A DNA stretch of 64,000 nucleotides from Rhodoblastus sp963710275 (GCA_963710275.1 CAVPZS010000005.1:372001-436000), one strand, 5' to 3'. Shown: positions 7,769 to 18,999, counted from the stretch's first letter. The notes: a model not told the origin generated them from the letters alone. Program-made: numbers and translations.

Positions 7769-8953
7769 ATGGATCATTCCCGCCACTCGATTATCGACCG
7801 CTATGGCAGCCTGGCGGCGCAAGGCCGCATCGAACGCGATGCGCGGCAGGTCGAGATCGTCCTGAAGCTCGACGCCTTGTGCGTGTCACTCGAAGATTCC
7901 CGGCTTGCGAAGAAATCGAGCGCTTTGGGCTGGATGTTCGGAGCCCGCCGGACCGCGACGCCGCCGACAAAAGGCCTTTATATCTGGGGTTCTGTCGGGC
8001 GTGGCAAAACCATGCTGATGGACCTGTTCTTCGAGACGGTGCAGATCGAATCCAAGCGGCGCGTGCACTTCCACGCCTTCATGGCGGACGTCCATCGGCG
8101 GATTTTCGCATGGCGCCAGAAGAAAAAGGCTGGCCAAGCCAAGGGAGACGATCCCATCGCGCCCATCGCTGACGATCTGGCGGATGATGCGGCCCTTCTC
8201 TGTTTCGACGAATTCGCCGTCACAGACATTGCCGACGCCATGATCCTGGGGCGCCTGTTCCAGGCGCTATGGGCGCGAATGGTCGTTGTTGTCGCGACTT
8301 CGAATGTCGACCCGGCCGATCTCTACAAGGATGGATTGAATCGCGCCCTGTTCCTGCCCTTCATCGGGATGATCAAGGCCAATATGAACGTGGTCAGGCT
8401 CGACTCGCGCACCGACTTTCGTCTCGAAAAACTCTCCGGGGCGCCCGTCTATCTCACGCCGGCCGACGCGGACGCCCATAAGGCGCTGACAAAATTGTTC
8501 CACGCCTTGACGGGCGTCTACAAGGGAAATGAGGTCAGGCTGCCCCTGCTCGGACGCGAGATCGTCATTCCGCAGGCGGTCGGACATGTCGCGCGCTTCG
8601 ATTACGCCGACCTGTGCAGGCAGCCGCTGGGCGCCGCCGATTTTCTGGCCATAGCCGAAAACTTCCACACGCTGGTCGTCGACAACATACCGATCATCAG
8701 TTCCGAGGAGCGCAACGAGGCGAAGCGCTTTATCACCCTGATCGACGCGCTATACGATCGGCATGTCAAGCTTCTCGCTTCCGCGGCTGCCGAGCCCAAC
8801 CTGCTTTATCACGCCGAGAAGGGACGCGAGGCGTTCGAATTCGACCGCACCTCGTCCCGTCTGATCGAAATGCGCTCGACCGAATACCTGGCGCTCCCCC
8901 ATGGCCTTGGCGATGCGGTCTCAGGCGACATCAGCGGACTGGTCGAAACGTGA
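7769..8953 (+). CDS. zapE: Cell division protein ZapE / AFG1-like ATPase
   Basis: A 394-residue P-loop ATPase of the AFG1/ZapE family. Walker A is GSVGRGKT (74-81), Walker B is LLCFDEF (near 145-151), and the segment VVVATSNVDPADLYKDGLNR acts as the sensor region. In E. coli ZapE associates with the Z-ring; the mitochondrial AFG1 homologue takes part in protein quality control. The ATG at 7769 is preceded by GGAAGGA at 4 nt. A location upstream of mdh, with a small regulator between, is common in Alphaproteobacteria. The stop overlaps the GTG start of the TetR gene. Confidence 0.93.
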   Translation: MDHSRHSIIDRYGSLAAQGRIERDARQVEIVLKLDALCVSLEDSRLAKKSSALGWMFGARRTATPPTKGLYIWGSVGRGKTMLMDLFFETVQIESKRRVHFHAFMADVHRRIFAWRQKKKAGQAKGDDPIAPIADDLADDAALLCFDEFAVTDIADAMILGRLFQALWARMVVVVATSNVDPADLYKDGLNRALFLPFIGMIKANMNVVRLDSRTDFRLEKLSGAPVYLTPADADAHKALTKLFHALTGVYKGNEVRLPLLGREIVIPQAVGHVARFDYADLCRQPLGAADFLAIAENFHTLVVDNIPIISSEERNEAKRFITLIDALYDRHVKLLASAAAEPNLLYHAEKGREAFEFDRTSSRLIEMRSTEYLALPHGLGDAVSGDISGLVET

Positions 8954-9582
8954 CCCTTCCGCCCCCTCCGCGCGCCGGCGAACTCGCCGCCGATCAGAGG
9001 ATCCTTGAACTTGCCTGCGACCATCTGCGCCGTCTTGGCCCCAAAGGCGCAACGATTGTCGGGATTGCCGAGGCGGCGGGCATGTCCCACGCCAATGTTT
9101 ACCGTTATTTCCCGTCGAAGCAGGCCTTGTTCGAGGCGGTCACCGCCCAATGGCTCAAGCCGCTGGAGCGGGAGCTGCGGCTGGTCGTCGAAGGCCAGGA
9201 CCCGGCCTATGACAAGCTCGAGCGCGCATTGACCGCCCTCCAGCGCGCTTATCGCGAGAAGCGCGACGCCGATCCGATCCTGTTCCGGCTGCTGTGCGAA
9301 TCTATCGAGAAGGGCCATGTCGTCGCCCGAAGGCATCGCAACAGGGTCCAGAGCGAAATTCAGGCCATTGTCGAGGAAGGCATCGGGGCCGGATCCTTCA
9401 GGATGAACGACCGCCGCCGCGCCATGTCACTGGTTTTCGATCTGGCCCACCGCTTCATCCAGCCGGTCTCCATCGGGCTGGACAAGGGAGTCGCCGCCGC
9501 AGAAATGGAATTTCGGGCCGGCCGCGTGATCAACGTCATCCAGCGCAGCCTGACATACGGTGACCCTGATTTTGACATATAA
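8950..9582 (+). CDS. TetR/AcrR family transcriptional regulator
   Basis: A 210-residue regulator. Residues about 15-65 form the TetR helix-turn-helix: ILELACDHLRRLGPKGATIV, IAEAAGMSHANVYRYFPSKQ and ALFEAVT. The C-terminal half is an all-helical ligand-binding and dimerisation domain. The GTG start at 8950 overlaps the zapE stop (GTGA), so it is coupled to zapE. Ligand and targets are unknown. The 296 nt that follow up to mdh contain an AT-rich stretch with TTGACA at 9575, but no convincing gene and no promoter that I would assert. Confidence 0.9.
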   Translation: MTLPPPPRAGELAADQRILELACDHLRRLGPKGATIVGIAEAAGMSHANVYRYFPSKQALFEAVTAQWLKPLERELRLVVEGQDPAYDKLERALTALQRAYREKRDADPILFRLLCESIEKGHVVARRHRNRVQSEIQAIVEEGIGAGSFRMNDRRRAMSLVFDLAHRFIQPVSIGLDKGVAAAEMEFRAGRVINVIQRSLTYGDPDFDI

Positions 9583-9878
9583 CATTTTTTGTAAATTGTA
9601 ACGCCAGATGGACGCCTTCGTTATTTATCCCACACGCCCCCTCGGCCCGCCGTCATCTTGTTGTTTTTACGTGCTATTCCCCTCAACTGGCCGCAAGCCC
9701 GGAAAATCGGCCAGGTTAAGCTGCCCGCGGCTTAGTCTTTCTCACGACTTGAAAGCTCTGAAACTTCGGGGCAAAAGGCCTTCCACGTTCCGCTGCCCGC
9801 GGAAAACCCGCCGCCGCGCGGAAATTGGCGAGGCGAAGACGAATTGACAAACGGCATAGCCAAACGAGGACGAAACCC

Positions 9879-10841
9879 ATGGCGCGTAACAAGATTGCAC
9901 TGATCGGAGCCGGCCAGATCGGCGGCACGCTGGCCCATCTCGCCGGGCTCAAGGAACTCGGCGACATCGTTTTGTTCGACATTGCCGAAGGCACGCCGCA
10001 GGGCAAGGCGCTCGATCTCGCCGAATCCTCCCCGGTCGACGGCTTTGACGCCGCGCTTTCGGGCGCCAACAGCTACGAGCAGATCGCGGGAGCCGACGTG
10101 ATCATCGTCACCGCCGGCGTGCCGCGCAAGCCTGGCATGAGCCGCGACGACCTTCTCGGCATCAACCTCAAGGTGATGGATTCGGTCGGCAAGGGCATCA
10201 AGGAGCACGCTCCCAATGCTTTCGTCATCTGCATCACCAATCCGCTCGACGCCATGGTCTGGGCGCTGCAGAAGTCTTCGGGCCTCCCGGCCAACAAGGT
10301 CGTCGGCATGGCCGGCGTCCTCGACTCCGCCCGTTTCCGCTATTTCCTTTCCGAAGCCACCGGCGTGTCGGTCAAGGACGTCCACGCCATGACCCTTGGC
10401 GGTCACGGCGACGACATGGTGCCCCTCGTCCGCTATTCGACCGTCGGCGGCGTGCCGCTGCCGGAACTGGTCAAGATGGGTTGGCTGTCGCAGGACAAGC
10501 TTGATTCGATCGTGGACCGCACCCGCAAGGGCGGCGGCGAGATCGTCGCCCTGCTCAAGACCGGCTCGGCCTTCTACGCCCCGGCCGCTTCCGCCATCGC
10601 CATGGCCGAATCCTACCTCAAGGACCAGAAGCGCGTGCTGCCCGTCGCCGCTTATCTCAACGGCGAATATGGCGTGAAGGACACCTATGTCGGCGTTCCC
10701 GCCCTGATCGGCGCCAACGGCGTCGAAAAGATCATCGAAGTCGCATTCGACGCGGCGGAAAAGGCGATGTTCGACAAGTCCAACGCTTCCGTCCAGGGCC
10801 TGATCGAGGCCTGCAAGAAGATCAACCCGGCTCTGGCCTGA
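9879..10841 (+). CDS. mdh: Malate dehydrogenase
   Basis: Mdh interconverts malate and oxaloacetate with NAD in the TCA cycle. The 320-residue product belongs to the LDH-like type III group usual in Alphaproteobacteria. It shows MARNKIALIGAGQIGGTLAH with the GAGQIG loop, the substrate-loop arginines in VPRKPGMSRDDLL, NPLDAMVW, and the catalytic His in HAMTLGGHGDDMVP. GAGGA lies 8 nt upstream of the ATG at 9879. It is the first gene of the TCA block mdh-sucC-sucD-sucA-sucB-lpdA, with sucC starting 34 nt after its stop codon. Confidence 0.97.
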   Translation: MARNKIALIGAGQIGGTLAHLAGLKELGDIVLFDIAEGTPQGKALDLAESSPVDGFDAALSGANSYEQIAGADVIIVTAGVPRKPGMSRDDLLGINLKVMDSVGKGIKEHAPNAFVICITNPLDAMVWALQKSSGLPANKVVGMAGVLDSARFRYFLSEATGVSVKDVHAMTLGGHGDDMVPLVRYSTVGGVPLPELVKMGWLSQDKLDSIVDRTRKGGGEIVALLKTGSAFYAPAASAIAMAESYLKDQKRVLPVAAYLNGEYGVKDTYVGVPALIGANGVEKIIEVAFDAAEKAMFDKSNASVQGLIEACKKINPALA

Positions 10842-10874
10842 TCCGGGCCTCTGTCTCATTCACGAGGATAGCAA

Positions 10875-12074
10875 ATGAACATTCATGAGTATCAGGCGAA
10901 AGCCGTTCTCAAGGAATTCGGAGTGCCGGTTTCGCGCGGCGTTCCGGTTCTGAAGGTCGAGGACGCCGAAGCCGCCGCCAAGGAGCTCGGCGGTCCGCTC
11001 TGGGTCGTCAAGTCGCAGATTCACGCCGGCGGCCGCGGCAAAGGCAAGTTCAAGGAAGCCGCCGCCGGCGAAAAGGGCGGCGTGCGTCTCGCCAAGTCGG
11101 TCGAGGAAGTCAAGCAGTACGTCAAGGAAATGCTTGGCAACACGCTGGTCACCATCCAGACCGGGCCGGCCGGAAAGCAGGTCAACCGCCTCTATATCGA
11201 GGACGGCTCCGACATCGAAAAGGAATTCTACCTTTCGGCCCTGGTGGATCGCGTCACCTCGCGCGTCTCTTTCGTCGTCTCGACCGAAGGCGGCATGGAC
11301 ATCGAGGAAGTCGCGCATTCAACTCCCGAAAAGATCGTCACCTTCTCGGTCGATCCGGCCACGGGCGTCATGCCGCATCATGGCCGCACCGTCGCCAAGG
11401 CGCTGGGACTGACCGGCGATCTCGCCAAGCAGGCGGGCGTGCTGGTGGGCCAGCTCTATACGGCCTTTGTCGCCAGGGACATGGCCATGCTGGAGATCAA
11501 TCCGCTGATCATTTCCAAACAGGGCCAGCTGAAGTGCCTCGACGCGAAAGTGTCGTTTGACTCCAACTCGCTCTATCGTCAGCCCGCCATGCTCGCGTTG
11601 CGCGACGAGACGGAAGAAGACGCCAAGGAAATCGAAGCGTCGAAATACGACCTGTCCTACATCACCCTCGACGGGACGATCGGCTGCATGGTCAATGGCG
11701 CCGGCCTCGCCATGGCGACCATGGACATCATCAAGCTCTATGGCATGGAGCCCGCCAACTTCCTCGACGTCGGCGGCGGCGCCACCAAGGAGAAGGTCAC
11801 GGCGGCCTTCAAGATCATCACCGCCGACCCGAACGTCAAAGGCATTCTGGTCAACATCTTCGGCGGCATCATGCGCTGCGACGTCATCGCCGAAGGCGTG
11901 ATCGCGGCTGTCAAGGATGTCGGCCTCAAGGTTCCGCTGGTCGTCCGCCTCGAAGGCACCAATGTCGACCTCGGCAAGAAAATCATTCGCGAATCCGGTC
12001 TCAACGTCATTCCGGCCGATGATCTCGACGATGCCGCGCAGAAAATCGTCAAGGCCGTTAAGGAGGCCGCATAA
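10875..12074 (+). CDS. sucC: Succinyl-CoA ligase [ADP-forming] subunit beta
   Basis: SucC is the nucleotide-binding beta subunit of succinyl-CoA synthetase, which makes ATP/GTP from succinyl-CoA. The 399-residue length is standard. It has an N-terminal ATP-grasp fold (MNIHEYQAKAVLKEFGVPV, VVKSQIHAGGRGKGKFKEA) and the C-terminal CoA-ligase domain (NFLDVGGGATKEKVTAAF, NIFGGIMRCDVIAEGVI). GAGGA lies 6 nt upstream of the start. The stop TAA overlaps the sucD ATG (TAATG), ensuring balanced alpha and beta synthesis. Confidence 0.98.
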   Translation: MNIHEYQAKAVLKEFGVPVSRGVPVLKVEDAEAAAKELGGPLWVVKSQIHAGGRGKGKFKEAAAGEKGGVRLAKSVEEVKQYVKEMLGNTLVTIQTGPAGKQVNRLYIEDGSDIEKEFYLSALVDRVTSRVSFVVSTEGGMDIEEVAHSTPEKIVTFSVDPATGVMPHHGRTVAKALGLTGDLAKQAGVLVGQLYTAFVARDMAMLEINPLIISKQGQLKCLDAKVSFDSNSLYRQPAMLALRDETEEDAKEIEASKYDLSYITLDGTIGCMVNGAGLAMATMDIIKLYGMEPANFLDVGGGATKEKVTAAFKIITADPNVKGILVNIFGGIMRCDVIAEGVIAAVKDVGLKVPLVVRLEGTNVDLGKKIIRESGLNVIPADDLDDAAQKIVKAVKEAA

Positions 12075-12961
12075 TGTCCATCCTGATCGACAGCAACACC
12101 AAGATCATCACGCAAGGCTTCACCGGCAAGAACGGCACCTTCCATTCGGAACAGGCGCTGGCCTATTACGGCACCAAGGTCGTCGGCGGCACCTCGCCCG
12201 GCAAGGGCGGCTCGACCCACATCGGCCTGCCGGTGTTCGACACGGTCGCCGAAGCCAGGGACGCGACCGGCGCCAACGCCTCGGTCATCTACGTGCCGCC
12301 GCCGGGCGCGGCCGACGCGATCTGCGAGGCCATCGATGCGGAAATCCCGCTGATCGTCTGCATCACCGAGGGCATCCCGGTGGAAGACATGATCAAGGTC
12401 AAGCGGGCGCTGACGGGCTCCAAGTCGCGGCTGATCGGCCCGAACTGCCCGGGCGTCATGACCGCCAATGAGTGCAAGATCGGCATCATGCCGGGCAATA
12501 TCTTCAAGCAGGGCAATGTCGGCATCGTCTCGCGCTCCGGCACGCTGACCTATGAAGCCGTGTTCCAGACCACTCAGGTCGGCCTCGGCCAGACCACGGC
12601 GGTCGGCATCGGCGGCGACCCGGTCAAGGGCACCGAGTTCATCGACATGCTCGAATTGTTCCTGGCTGACGACAAGACCCAGTCGATCATCATGATCGGC
12701 GAAATCGGCGGCTCGGCGGAAGAAGACGCCGCCCAGTTCATCGCCGACGAGGCCAAGCGCGGCCGCAAGAAGCCGATGGTTGGCTTCATCGCCGGCCGCA
12801 CCGCCCCTCCCGGCCGCCGCATGGGCCATGCCGGCGCGATCATCTCCGGCGGCAAGGGCGGCGCAGAAGACAAGATCGCGGCGATGGAGGCGGCGGGCAT
12901 CCGCGTCTCGCCTTCGCCGGCGCGTCTCGGCTCGACCTTGGTCGATGTGTTGAAGGGCTAA
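12074..12961 (+). CDS. sucD: Succinyl-CoA ligase [ADP-forming] subunit alpha
   Basis: SucD is the alpha subunit that carries the phosphohistidine intermediate and binds CoA. The 295-residue product begins MSILIDSNTKIITQGFTGKN, with the CoA-binding GFTGKNGTFH motif, and contains GPNCPGVM and the active histidine in GRRMGHAGAI near residue 250. It overlaps sucC by one base. A GC-rich 11-bp hairpin follows the stop, before sucA. Confidence 0.98.
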   Translation: MSILIDSNTKIITQGFTGKNGTFHSEQALAYYGTKVVGGTSPGKGGSTHIGLPVFDTVAEARDATGANASVIYVPPPGAADAICEAIDAEIPLIVCITEGIPVEDMIKVKRALTGSKSRLIGPNCPGVMTANECKIGIMPGNIFKQGNVGIVSRSGTLTYEAVFQTTQVGLGQTTAVGIGGDPVKGTEFIDMLELFLADDKTQSIIMIGEIGGSAEEDAAQFIADEAKRGRKKPMVGFIAGRTAPPGRRMGHAGAIISGGKGGAEDKIAAMEAAGIRVSPSPARLGSTLVDVLKG

Positions 12962-12968
12962 AAACTTC

Positions 12969-12998
12969 GGCGCGGACGGTGTTTTCGCCGTCCGCGCC
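12969..12998 (+). terminator. Strong hairpin downstream of sucD
   Basis: GGCGCGGACGG and CCGTCCGCGCC pair in a perfect 11-bp stem around an 8-nt loop, 7 nt after the sucD stop. No T-run follows, so it may be a partial terminator or an mRNA-stabilising element that sets different levels of sucCD and sucAB. The rest of the gap to sucA (12999-13169) shows no gene. Confidence 0.5.
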
Positions 12999-13169
12999 GC
13001 AATTCGTCCACATGGGCGCGTAATGAAAGTCCCCCGCAAGCGTGGGGCAGGCCCGGCGTATTATCGACGCCGTTGGAGCGGCGCCCACCGGGGCGTCGGC
13101 GGCAGGCGGAATATCCGCCGGAACCCGAAGACGCCAGGACAAGAGGCGGCCGGGCGAGAGGAAAAAGCG

Positions 13170-16100
13170 ATGGCGCGTCAAGACAGCAATGGAAGCAACG
13201 GCGGCGGAGCGGGACGTTCGCCTGTTAATGCCGCTTTTGCGGATTCATCGTTCCTGTTCGGCGGCAACGCCGCCTATATCGAGCAGCTTTATGCGGCCTT
13301 CAAAGCCAATCCGTCCGGAGTCGATCCAGAATGGCAGGAATTCTTTTCCAGCCTGAATGACGACGACGAGGCGATTTTCGCCAACGCCAAGGGCGCCTCT
13401 TGGAAACGACCTAATTGGCCGGCGCCCCAGCAGGGCGACCTTGTCTCGGCGCTGGACGGTCAATGGCCGATCAACGAAAAGGCCCTGGCTGAGAAGATCA
13501 AGGGCAAGTCGGCCGGGAAGGAAGGCAAGGGGGAGATTTCCGCCGCCGAATTGCACCGCGCCACCCAGGATTCCGTGCGGGCCATCATGATGATCCGCGC
13601 CTTTCGCATGCGCGGCCATTTGCACGCAAATCTCGATCCGCTCGGCATCGATCCGCAGAAGGATCACGAAGAGCTGCATCCGGCGAGCTACGGCTTCACT
13701 GATGCCGATTACGACCGCAAGATCTTCATCGATCACGTACTGGGCATGGATTACGCCACCATCCGCGAGATGCTTGCCGTTCTCCGCCGCACCTATTGCG
13801 ACACCATCGGTTGGGAATTCATGCATATATCCGATCCGGCTGAAAAGGCCTGGATTCAGGAGCGCATTGAAGGGCCGCACAAGGAAATCCAGTTCACCAA
13901 GGAAGGCAAGCGCGCCATCCTCCAGAAGCTGGTCGAGGCGGAAGGCTTCGAAAAGTTCCTGGACGTGCGCTACACCGGCACCAAGCGCTTCGGTCTCGAC
14001 GGCGGCGAAAGCATGATCCCGGCGCTGGAACAGATCATCAAGCGCGGCGGCGCGCTCGGCGCCAAGGAGATCGTGCTGGGCATGGCCCATCGCGGCCGCC
14101 TCAACGTCCTTTGCCAGGTGATGGGAAAGCCCCATCGCGCCCTGTTCAATGAGTTCAAGGGCGGCTCCTTCCTTCCGGAGACGGTCGAAGGCTCCGGCGA
14201 CGTGAAATATCATCTGGGCGCCTCGTCAGATCGCGAATTCGACCAGAACAAGGTCCATCTGTCGCTGACGGCGAACCCCTCGCATCTCGAAATCGTCGAT
14301 CCTGTCGTTTTGGGAAAGGTCCGCGCCAAGCAGGACCAGGACACGACCCGCGCGCCCGATGACCGACGCTCAATCATGCCGTTGCTGATCCACGGCGACG
14401 CGGCCTTCGCCGGCCAAGGCGTGGTGGCGGAGTGCTTCGGCCTCTCGGGCCTCAAGGGCCATCGCACCGGCGGCTCGATCCATTTCATCATCAATAACCA
14501 GATCGGCTTCACAACTTATCCGCGCTATTCGCGCTCTTCGCCCTATCCGTCCGATGTGGCGAAGACGGTCGAAGCGCCGATCCTCCATTGCAACGGCGAC
14601 GATCCGGAAGCGGTGACCTTCTGCGCCAAGGTGGCGACGGAATTCCGCCAGAAGTTCCAGAAGCCTGTTGTCATCGACATGTGGTGCTATCGCCGCTTCG
14701 GCCATAACGAAGGCGACGAGCCGTCCTTCACCCAACCGCTGATGTACAAGAAGATTCGCGCGCACAGATCGACGCTCGACATCTATGCGGAAAAGCTGAT
14801 CGGCCAGGGCGTCCTCACCCAAGGCGAAGTCGAGAAAATGCGTGCTGATTGGCGCGCTCGTCTCGACGCCGAATTTGAAGGCAGCCAGGCCTACAAGCCC
14901 AACAAGGCGGATTGGCTCGACGGCAAGTGGTCGGGCCTCAAGTCCGCTCCGAGCGCCGAAGCGGAAGAAGCCCGCCGCGGCAAGACGGGGGCCGACATAG
15001 GCAAGCTGCGGGCCTACGGCGAAAAGCTGTGCAATGTTCCGGAAGGCTTTCACCTCCACAAGACGATCCAGCGTTTCCTCGACAACCGGCGCAAGGCGAT
15101 TGAAACCGGCGAAGGCATCGACTGGGCGACCGCCGAGGCTCTGGCTTTCGCCTCGCTCGTCGACGACGGCCACCGGGTCAGGCTTTCCGGCCAGGATTGC
15201 GAACGCGGCACGTTTTCCCAGCGCCATTCGGTGCTGACCGACCAGGAAGACGAAAGCCGCTATGTGCCCTTGAACCATATCCGCGACGGCCAGGGCCGTT
15301 ACGAAGTCATCAATTCGATGCTCTCGGAAGAAGCCGTCCTGGGCTTCGAATATGGCTATTCCCTGTCGGAACCTAACGCTCTCACGCTGTGGGAAGGCCA
15401 GTTCGGCGATTTCGCCAATGGCGCTCAGGTGCTGTTCGACCAGTTCATCTCCTCGGGCGAGCGCAAGTGGCTGCGCATGTCCGGCCTCGTGTGCCTGCTG
15501 CCTCACGGCTATGAGGGCCAGGGGCCGGAGCATTCTTCCGCGCGCCTGGAACGCTTCCTGCAAATGTGCGCCGAAGACAACATGCAGGTCGCCAATTGCA
15601 GCAGCCCGGCCAATTACTTCCATATCCTGCGCCGCCAGCTCAAACGCGACATACGCAAGCCTTTGATCCTGATGACGCCGAAATCGCTGCTCCGCCACAA
15701 GCGCGTGGTGTCGAAACTGGAGGAGCTGGCCGGCGACGGGCATTTCCGCCGTCTGCTGTCGGACCACGCCGAGATCGACGCCAACGACAAGACCAAGCTT
15801 GTCAAGGACGACAAGATCCGTCGCGTCATCCTGTGCACCGGCAAGGTCTATTATGACCTCTACGAGGAGCGTGAAAAGCGCGGCATCGACGACGTCTATC
15901 TGCTGCGCGTCGAGCAGCTCTATCCGCTGCCCCTCAAGGCGCTTGTCGCCCGCCTGTCGCGCTGGAAGAAGGCCGACGTGGTCTGGTGCCAGGAAGAGCC
16001 GAAGAACATGGGCGCCTGGAGCTTTGTCGAACCCTATCTCGAATGGGTTCTGGCCCAGGCCGGCGGCAAGAGCAAACGCGCCCGTTACGTCGGCCGTCCC

Positions 16101-16184
16101 GCTTCGGCGGCGACGGCGGCGGGCACGATGTCCCGCCACCTCGCGCAGCTTCAGGCTTTCCTCGACGACGCCTTCTCGATCTGA
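13170..16184 (+). CDS. sucA: 2-oxoglutarate dehydrogenase E1 component
   Basis: E1o decarboxylates 2-oxoglutarate using thiamine diphosphate and passes the succinyl group to SucB. The 1004-residue protein starts at ATG 13170, with GAGAGG upstream; the open frame further 5' is arginine-rich and not family-like. Domains: the N-terminal peptide FLFGGNAAYIEQLYAAF that docks on E2, the TPP-binding domain with GMAHRGRLNVL, GDAAFAGQG and NNQIGFTT, and the transketolase-like C-terminal domain with RHSVLTDQ and GYEGQGPEHSSARLER. It is expected to be co-expressed with sucB and lpdA. Confidence 0.97.
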   Translation: MARQDSNGSNGGGAGRSPVNAAFADSSFLFGGNAAYIEQLYAAFKANPSGVDPEWQEFFSSLNDDDEAIFANAKGASWKRPNWPAPQQGDLVSALDGQWPINEKALAEKIKGKSAGKEGKGEISAAELHRATQDSVRAIMMIRAFRMRGHLHANLDPLGIDPQKDHEELHPASYGFTDADYDRKIFIDHVLGMDYATIREMLAVLRRTYCDTIGWEFMHISDPAEKAWIQERIEGPHKEIQFTKEGKRAILQKLVEAEGFEKFLDVRYTGTKRFGLDGGESMIPALEQIIKRGGALGAKEIVLGMAHRGRLNVLCQVMGKPHRALFNEFKGGSFLPETVEGSGDVKYHLGASSDREFDQNKVHLSLTANPSHLEIVDPVVLGKVRAKQDQDTTRAPDDRRSIMPLLIHGDAAFAGQGVVAECFGLSGLKGHRTGGSIHFIINNQIGFTTYPRYSRSSPYPSDVAKTVEAPILHCNGDDPEAVTFCAKVATEFRQKFQKPVVIDMWCYRRFGHNEGDEPSFTQPLMYKKIRAHRSTLDIYAEKLIGQGVLTQGEVEKMRADWRARLDAEFEGSQAYKPNKADWLDGKWSGLKSAPSAEAEEARRGKTGADIGKLRAYGEKLCNVPEGFHLHKTIQRFLDNRRKAIETGEGIDWATAEALAFASLVDDGHRVRLSGQDCERGTFSQRHSVLTDQEDESRYVPLNHIRDGQGRYEVINSMLSEEAVLGFEYGYSLSEPNALTLWEGQFGDFANGAQVLFDQFISSGERKWLRMSGLVCLLPHGYEGQGPEHSSARLERFLQMCAEDNMQVANCSSPANYFHILRRQLKRDIRKPLILMTPKSLLRHKRVVSKLEELAGDGHFRRLLSDHAEIDANDKTKLVKDDKIRRVILCTGKVYYDLYEEREKRGIDDVYLLRVEQLYPLPLKALVARLSRWKKADVVWCQEEPKNMGAWSFVEPYLEWVLAQAGGKSKRARYVGRPASAATAAGTMSRHLAQLQAFLDDAFSI

Positions 16185-16204
16185 ATTCCCGCCTCAGGAT
16201 TCCC

Positions 16205-16220
16205 GCCGCCTTCCGGCGGC
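16205..16220 (+). repeat. Short inverted repeat between sucA and sucB
   Basis: GCCGCC-TTCC-GGCGGC forms a 6-bp GC-only stem with a 4-nt loop in the 91-nt sucA-sucB spacer. It is too short and lacks a T-run, so it is more likely an mRNA-stability element than a terminator. Confidence 0.35.
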
Positions 16221-16275
16221 TGGAGTTCCTTCTTTCCTTCCCTCTTGAGCCGCATCAGCGGCGGATGTGATCTCC

Positions 16276-17491
16276 ATGGCCACCGAAATCCGCGTACCCA
16301 CTTTGGGTGAATCCGTTTCCGAAGCCACCATCGGCCGCTGGTTCAAGAAGCCCGGCGACGCCGTGAAAGCCGATGAGCCCTTGCTCGAGCTCGAAACCGA
16401 CAAGGTGACGCTCGAGGTCAACGCTCCGGCCGCCGGCGTCCTGGCGGAAATCATCGCCAAGGACGGCGACACCGTCGAACCCGGCGCCCTGCTCGGCCAG
16501 ATCGCCGAAGGCGGCGCTGGCGCTTCCGCTGCGCCCGTCGCTGCGTCGCCGCGCTCCTGCTCCTGCTCCGGTCGCCGCGACAGCGCCTGCGCCGTCAGCC
16601 GGCGCTGGGGCGCCGCCTTCGCCCGCCGCCGCCAAAAACGCCGCCGACCGCGGCGTCAACGTCGCCGACGTCGCCGGCTCCGGCAAGCGCGGCCAGGTGC
16701 TGAAGGGCGACGTGCTGGCCTTTGCCGCAGCTCCCGCCCCAGCCGCGCCGGCTCCGGTCGCCCTTCGCGTCCCCTCGAGCTCCAGCGACGTGGCGCGCGA
16801 AGAACGCGTCAAGATGACCAAGCTGCGCCAGACCATCGCGCGGCGCTTGAAGGAAGCGCAAAGCACTGCCGCCATGCTGACGACCTTCAACGAGGTCGAC
16901 ATGGCGCCGCTGATGGGCCTGCGCAGCCAGTACAAGGACCTGTTCGAGAAGAAGCACGGCGTGAAGCTCGGCTTCATGGGCTTCTTCGTGAAGGCCTGCA
17001 CCCATGCGCTGAAGGAAATCCCGGCCGTTAACGCCGAGATCGACGGCACGGACATCATTTACAAGAACTTTTGCCACGTCGGCGTCGCCGTCGGCACGGA
17101 AAAGGGACTGGTCGTTCCGGTCGTGCGCGACGCGGACAAATTGTCCATCGCCGGCGTCGAGAAGACCATCGCGGATTTCGGCAAGCGCGCCCGCGACGGC
17201 CAGCTCAAGATCGACGAGATGCAGGGCGGCACCTTCACCATCTCTAACGGCGGCGTCTACGGCTCGCTGATGTCGACTCCGATCCTGAATGCGCCGCAGT
17301 CGGGTATTCTCGGCATGCACAAGATCCAGGAGCGGCCGGTGGTCGTCGGCGGCAAGATCGAAATCCGCCCGATGATGTATCTGGCGCTGTCCTATGATCA
17401 TCGCATCGTCGACGGCAAGGAAGCGGTGACCTTCCTGGTTCGCGTCAAGGAAGCGCTGGAAGACCCGGCGCGCCTCGTCCTCGACCTTTGA
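16276..17491 (+). CDS. sucB: Dihydrolipoyllysine succinyltransferase (E2 of 2-oxoglutarate dehydrogenase), frameshifted as sequenced
   Basis: E2o carries the lipoyl arm and forms succinyl-CoA. Frame 1 from ATG 16276 encodes the lipoyl domain, with Lys43 in ETDKVTLEV. A one-base shift at about 16547-16553, in the Ala/Pro linker (a GCTCCT repeat), moves the coding sense to the next frame, which continues with the peripheral-subunit-binding domain (KNAADRGVNVADVAGSGKRG) and the catalytic domain ending YDHRIVDGKEAVTFLV with the active His/Asp. Removing one base gives 404 residues, normal for SucB. An essential TCA enzyme with every motif intact argues for a consensus error rather than a pseudogene. 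Confidence 0.92.
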
Positions 17492-17504
17492 TCTGAACGC
17501 GCTG

Positions 17505-17534
17505 CATGCCCGGCCAGTCCGGGCATGATTCTTT
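17505..17534 (+). terminator. Hairpin with T-rich tail between sucB and lpdA
   Basis: CATGCCCGG and CCGGGCATG pair in a perfect 9-bp stem with loop CCAGT, followed by ATTCTTTTA. It sits 14 nt after the sucB stop and 17 nt before the lpdA start, so it probably acts as a partial terminator or attenuator inside the operon. Confidence 0.55.
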
Positions 17535-17550
17535 TATCGCGGAGAGTTTC

Positions 17551-18948
<1,398 letters not shown>

Positions 18949-18999
18949 GCGTTTATCCGTCATAACGGCTTCCGGACGAACGTTTGAAACTCCTTTTTT

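Noticed and set aside
9608..9847. Small ORF between the TetR gene and mdh
   Set aside because: No Shine-Dalgarno, unusual composition and no family; treated as non-coding.
14370..16139. 589-codon open frame antisense to sucA (and a 556-codon one at 17398-19068 antisense to lpdA)
   Set aside because: Long antisense frames arise in GC-rich codon-biased genes; the sense strand carries complete, motif-rich enzymes and the antisense products show no family features.
16540..16560. Programmed ribosomal frameshift in sucB
   Set aside because: No slippery heptamer with a downstream structure is seen, the shift is in an Ala/Pro-coding repeat, and the same kind of +1 indel breaks unrelated genes nearby.
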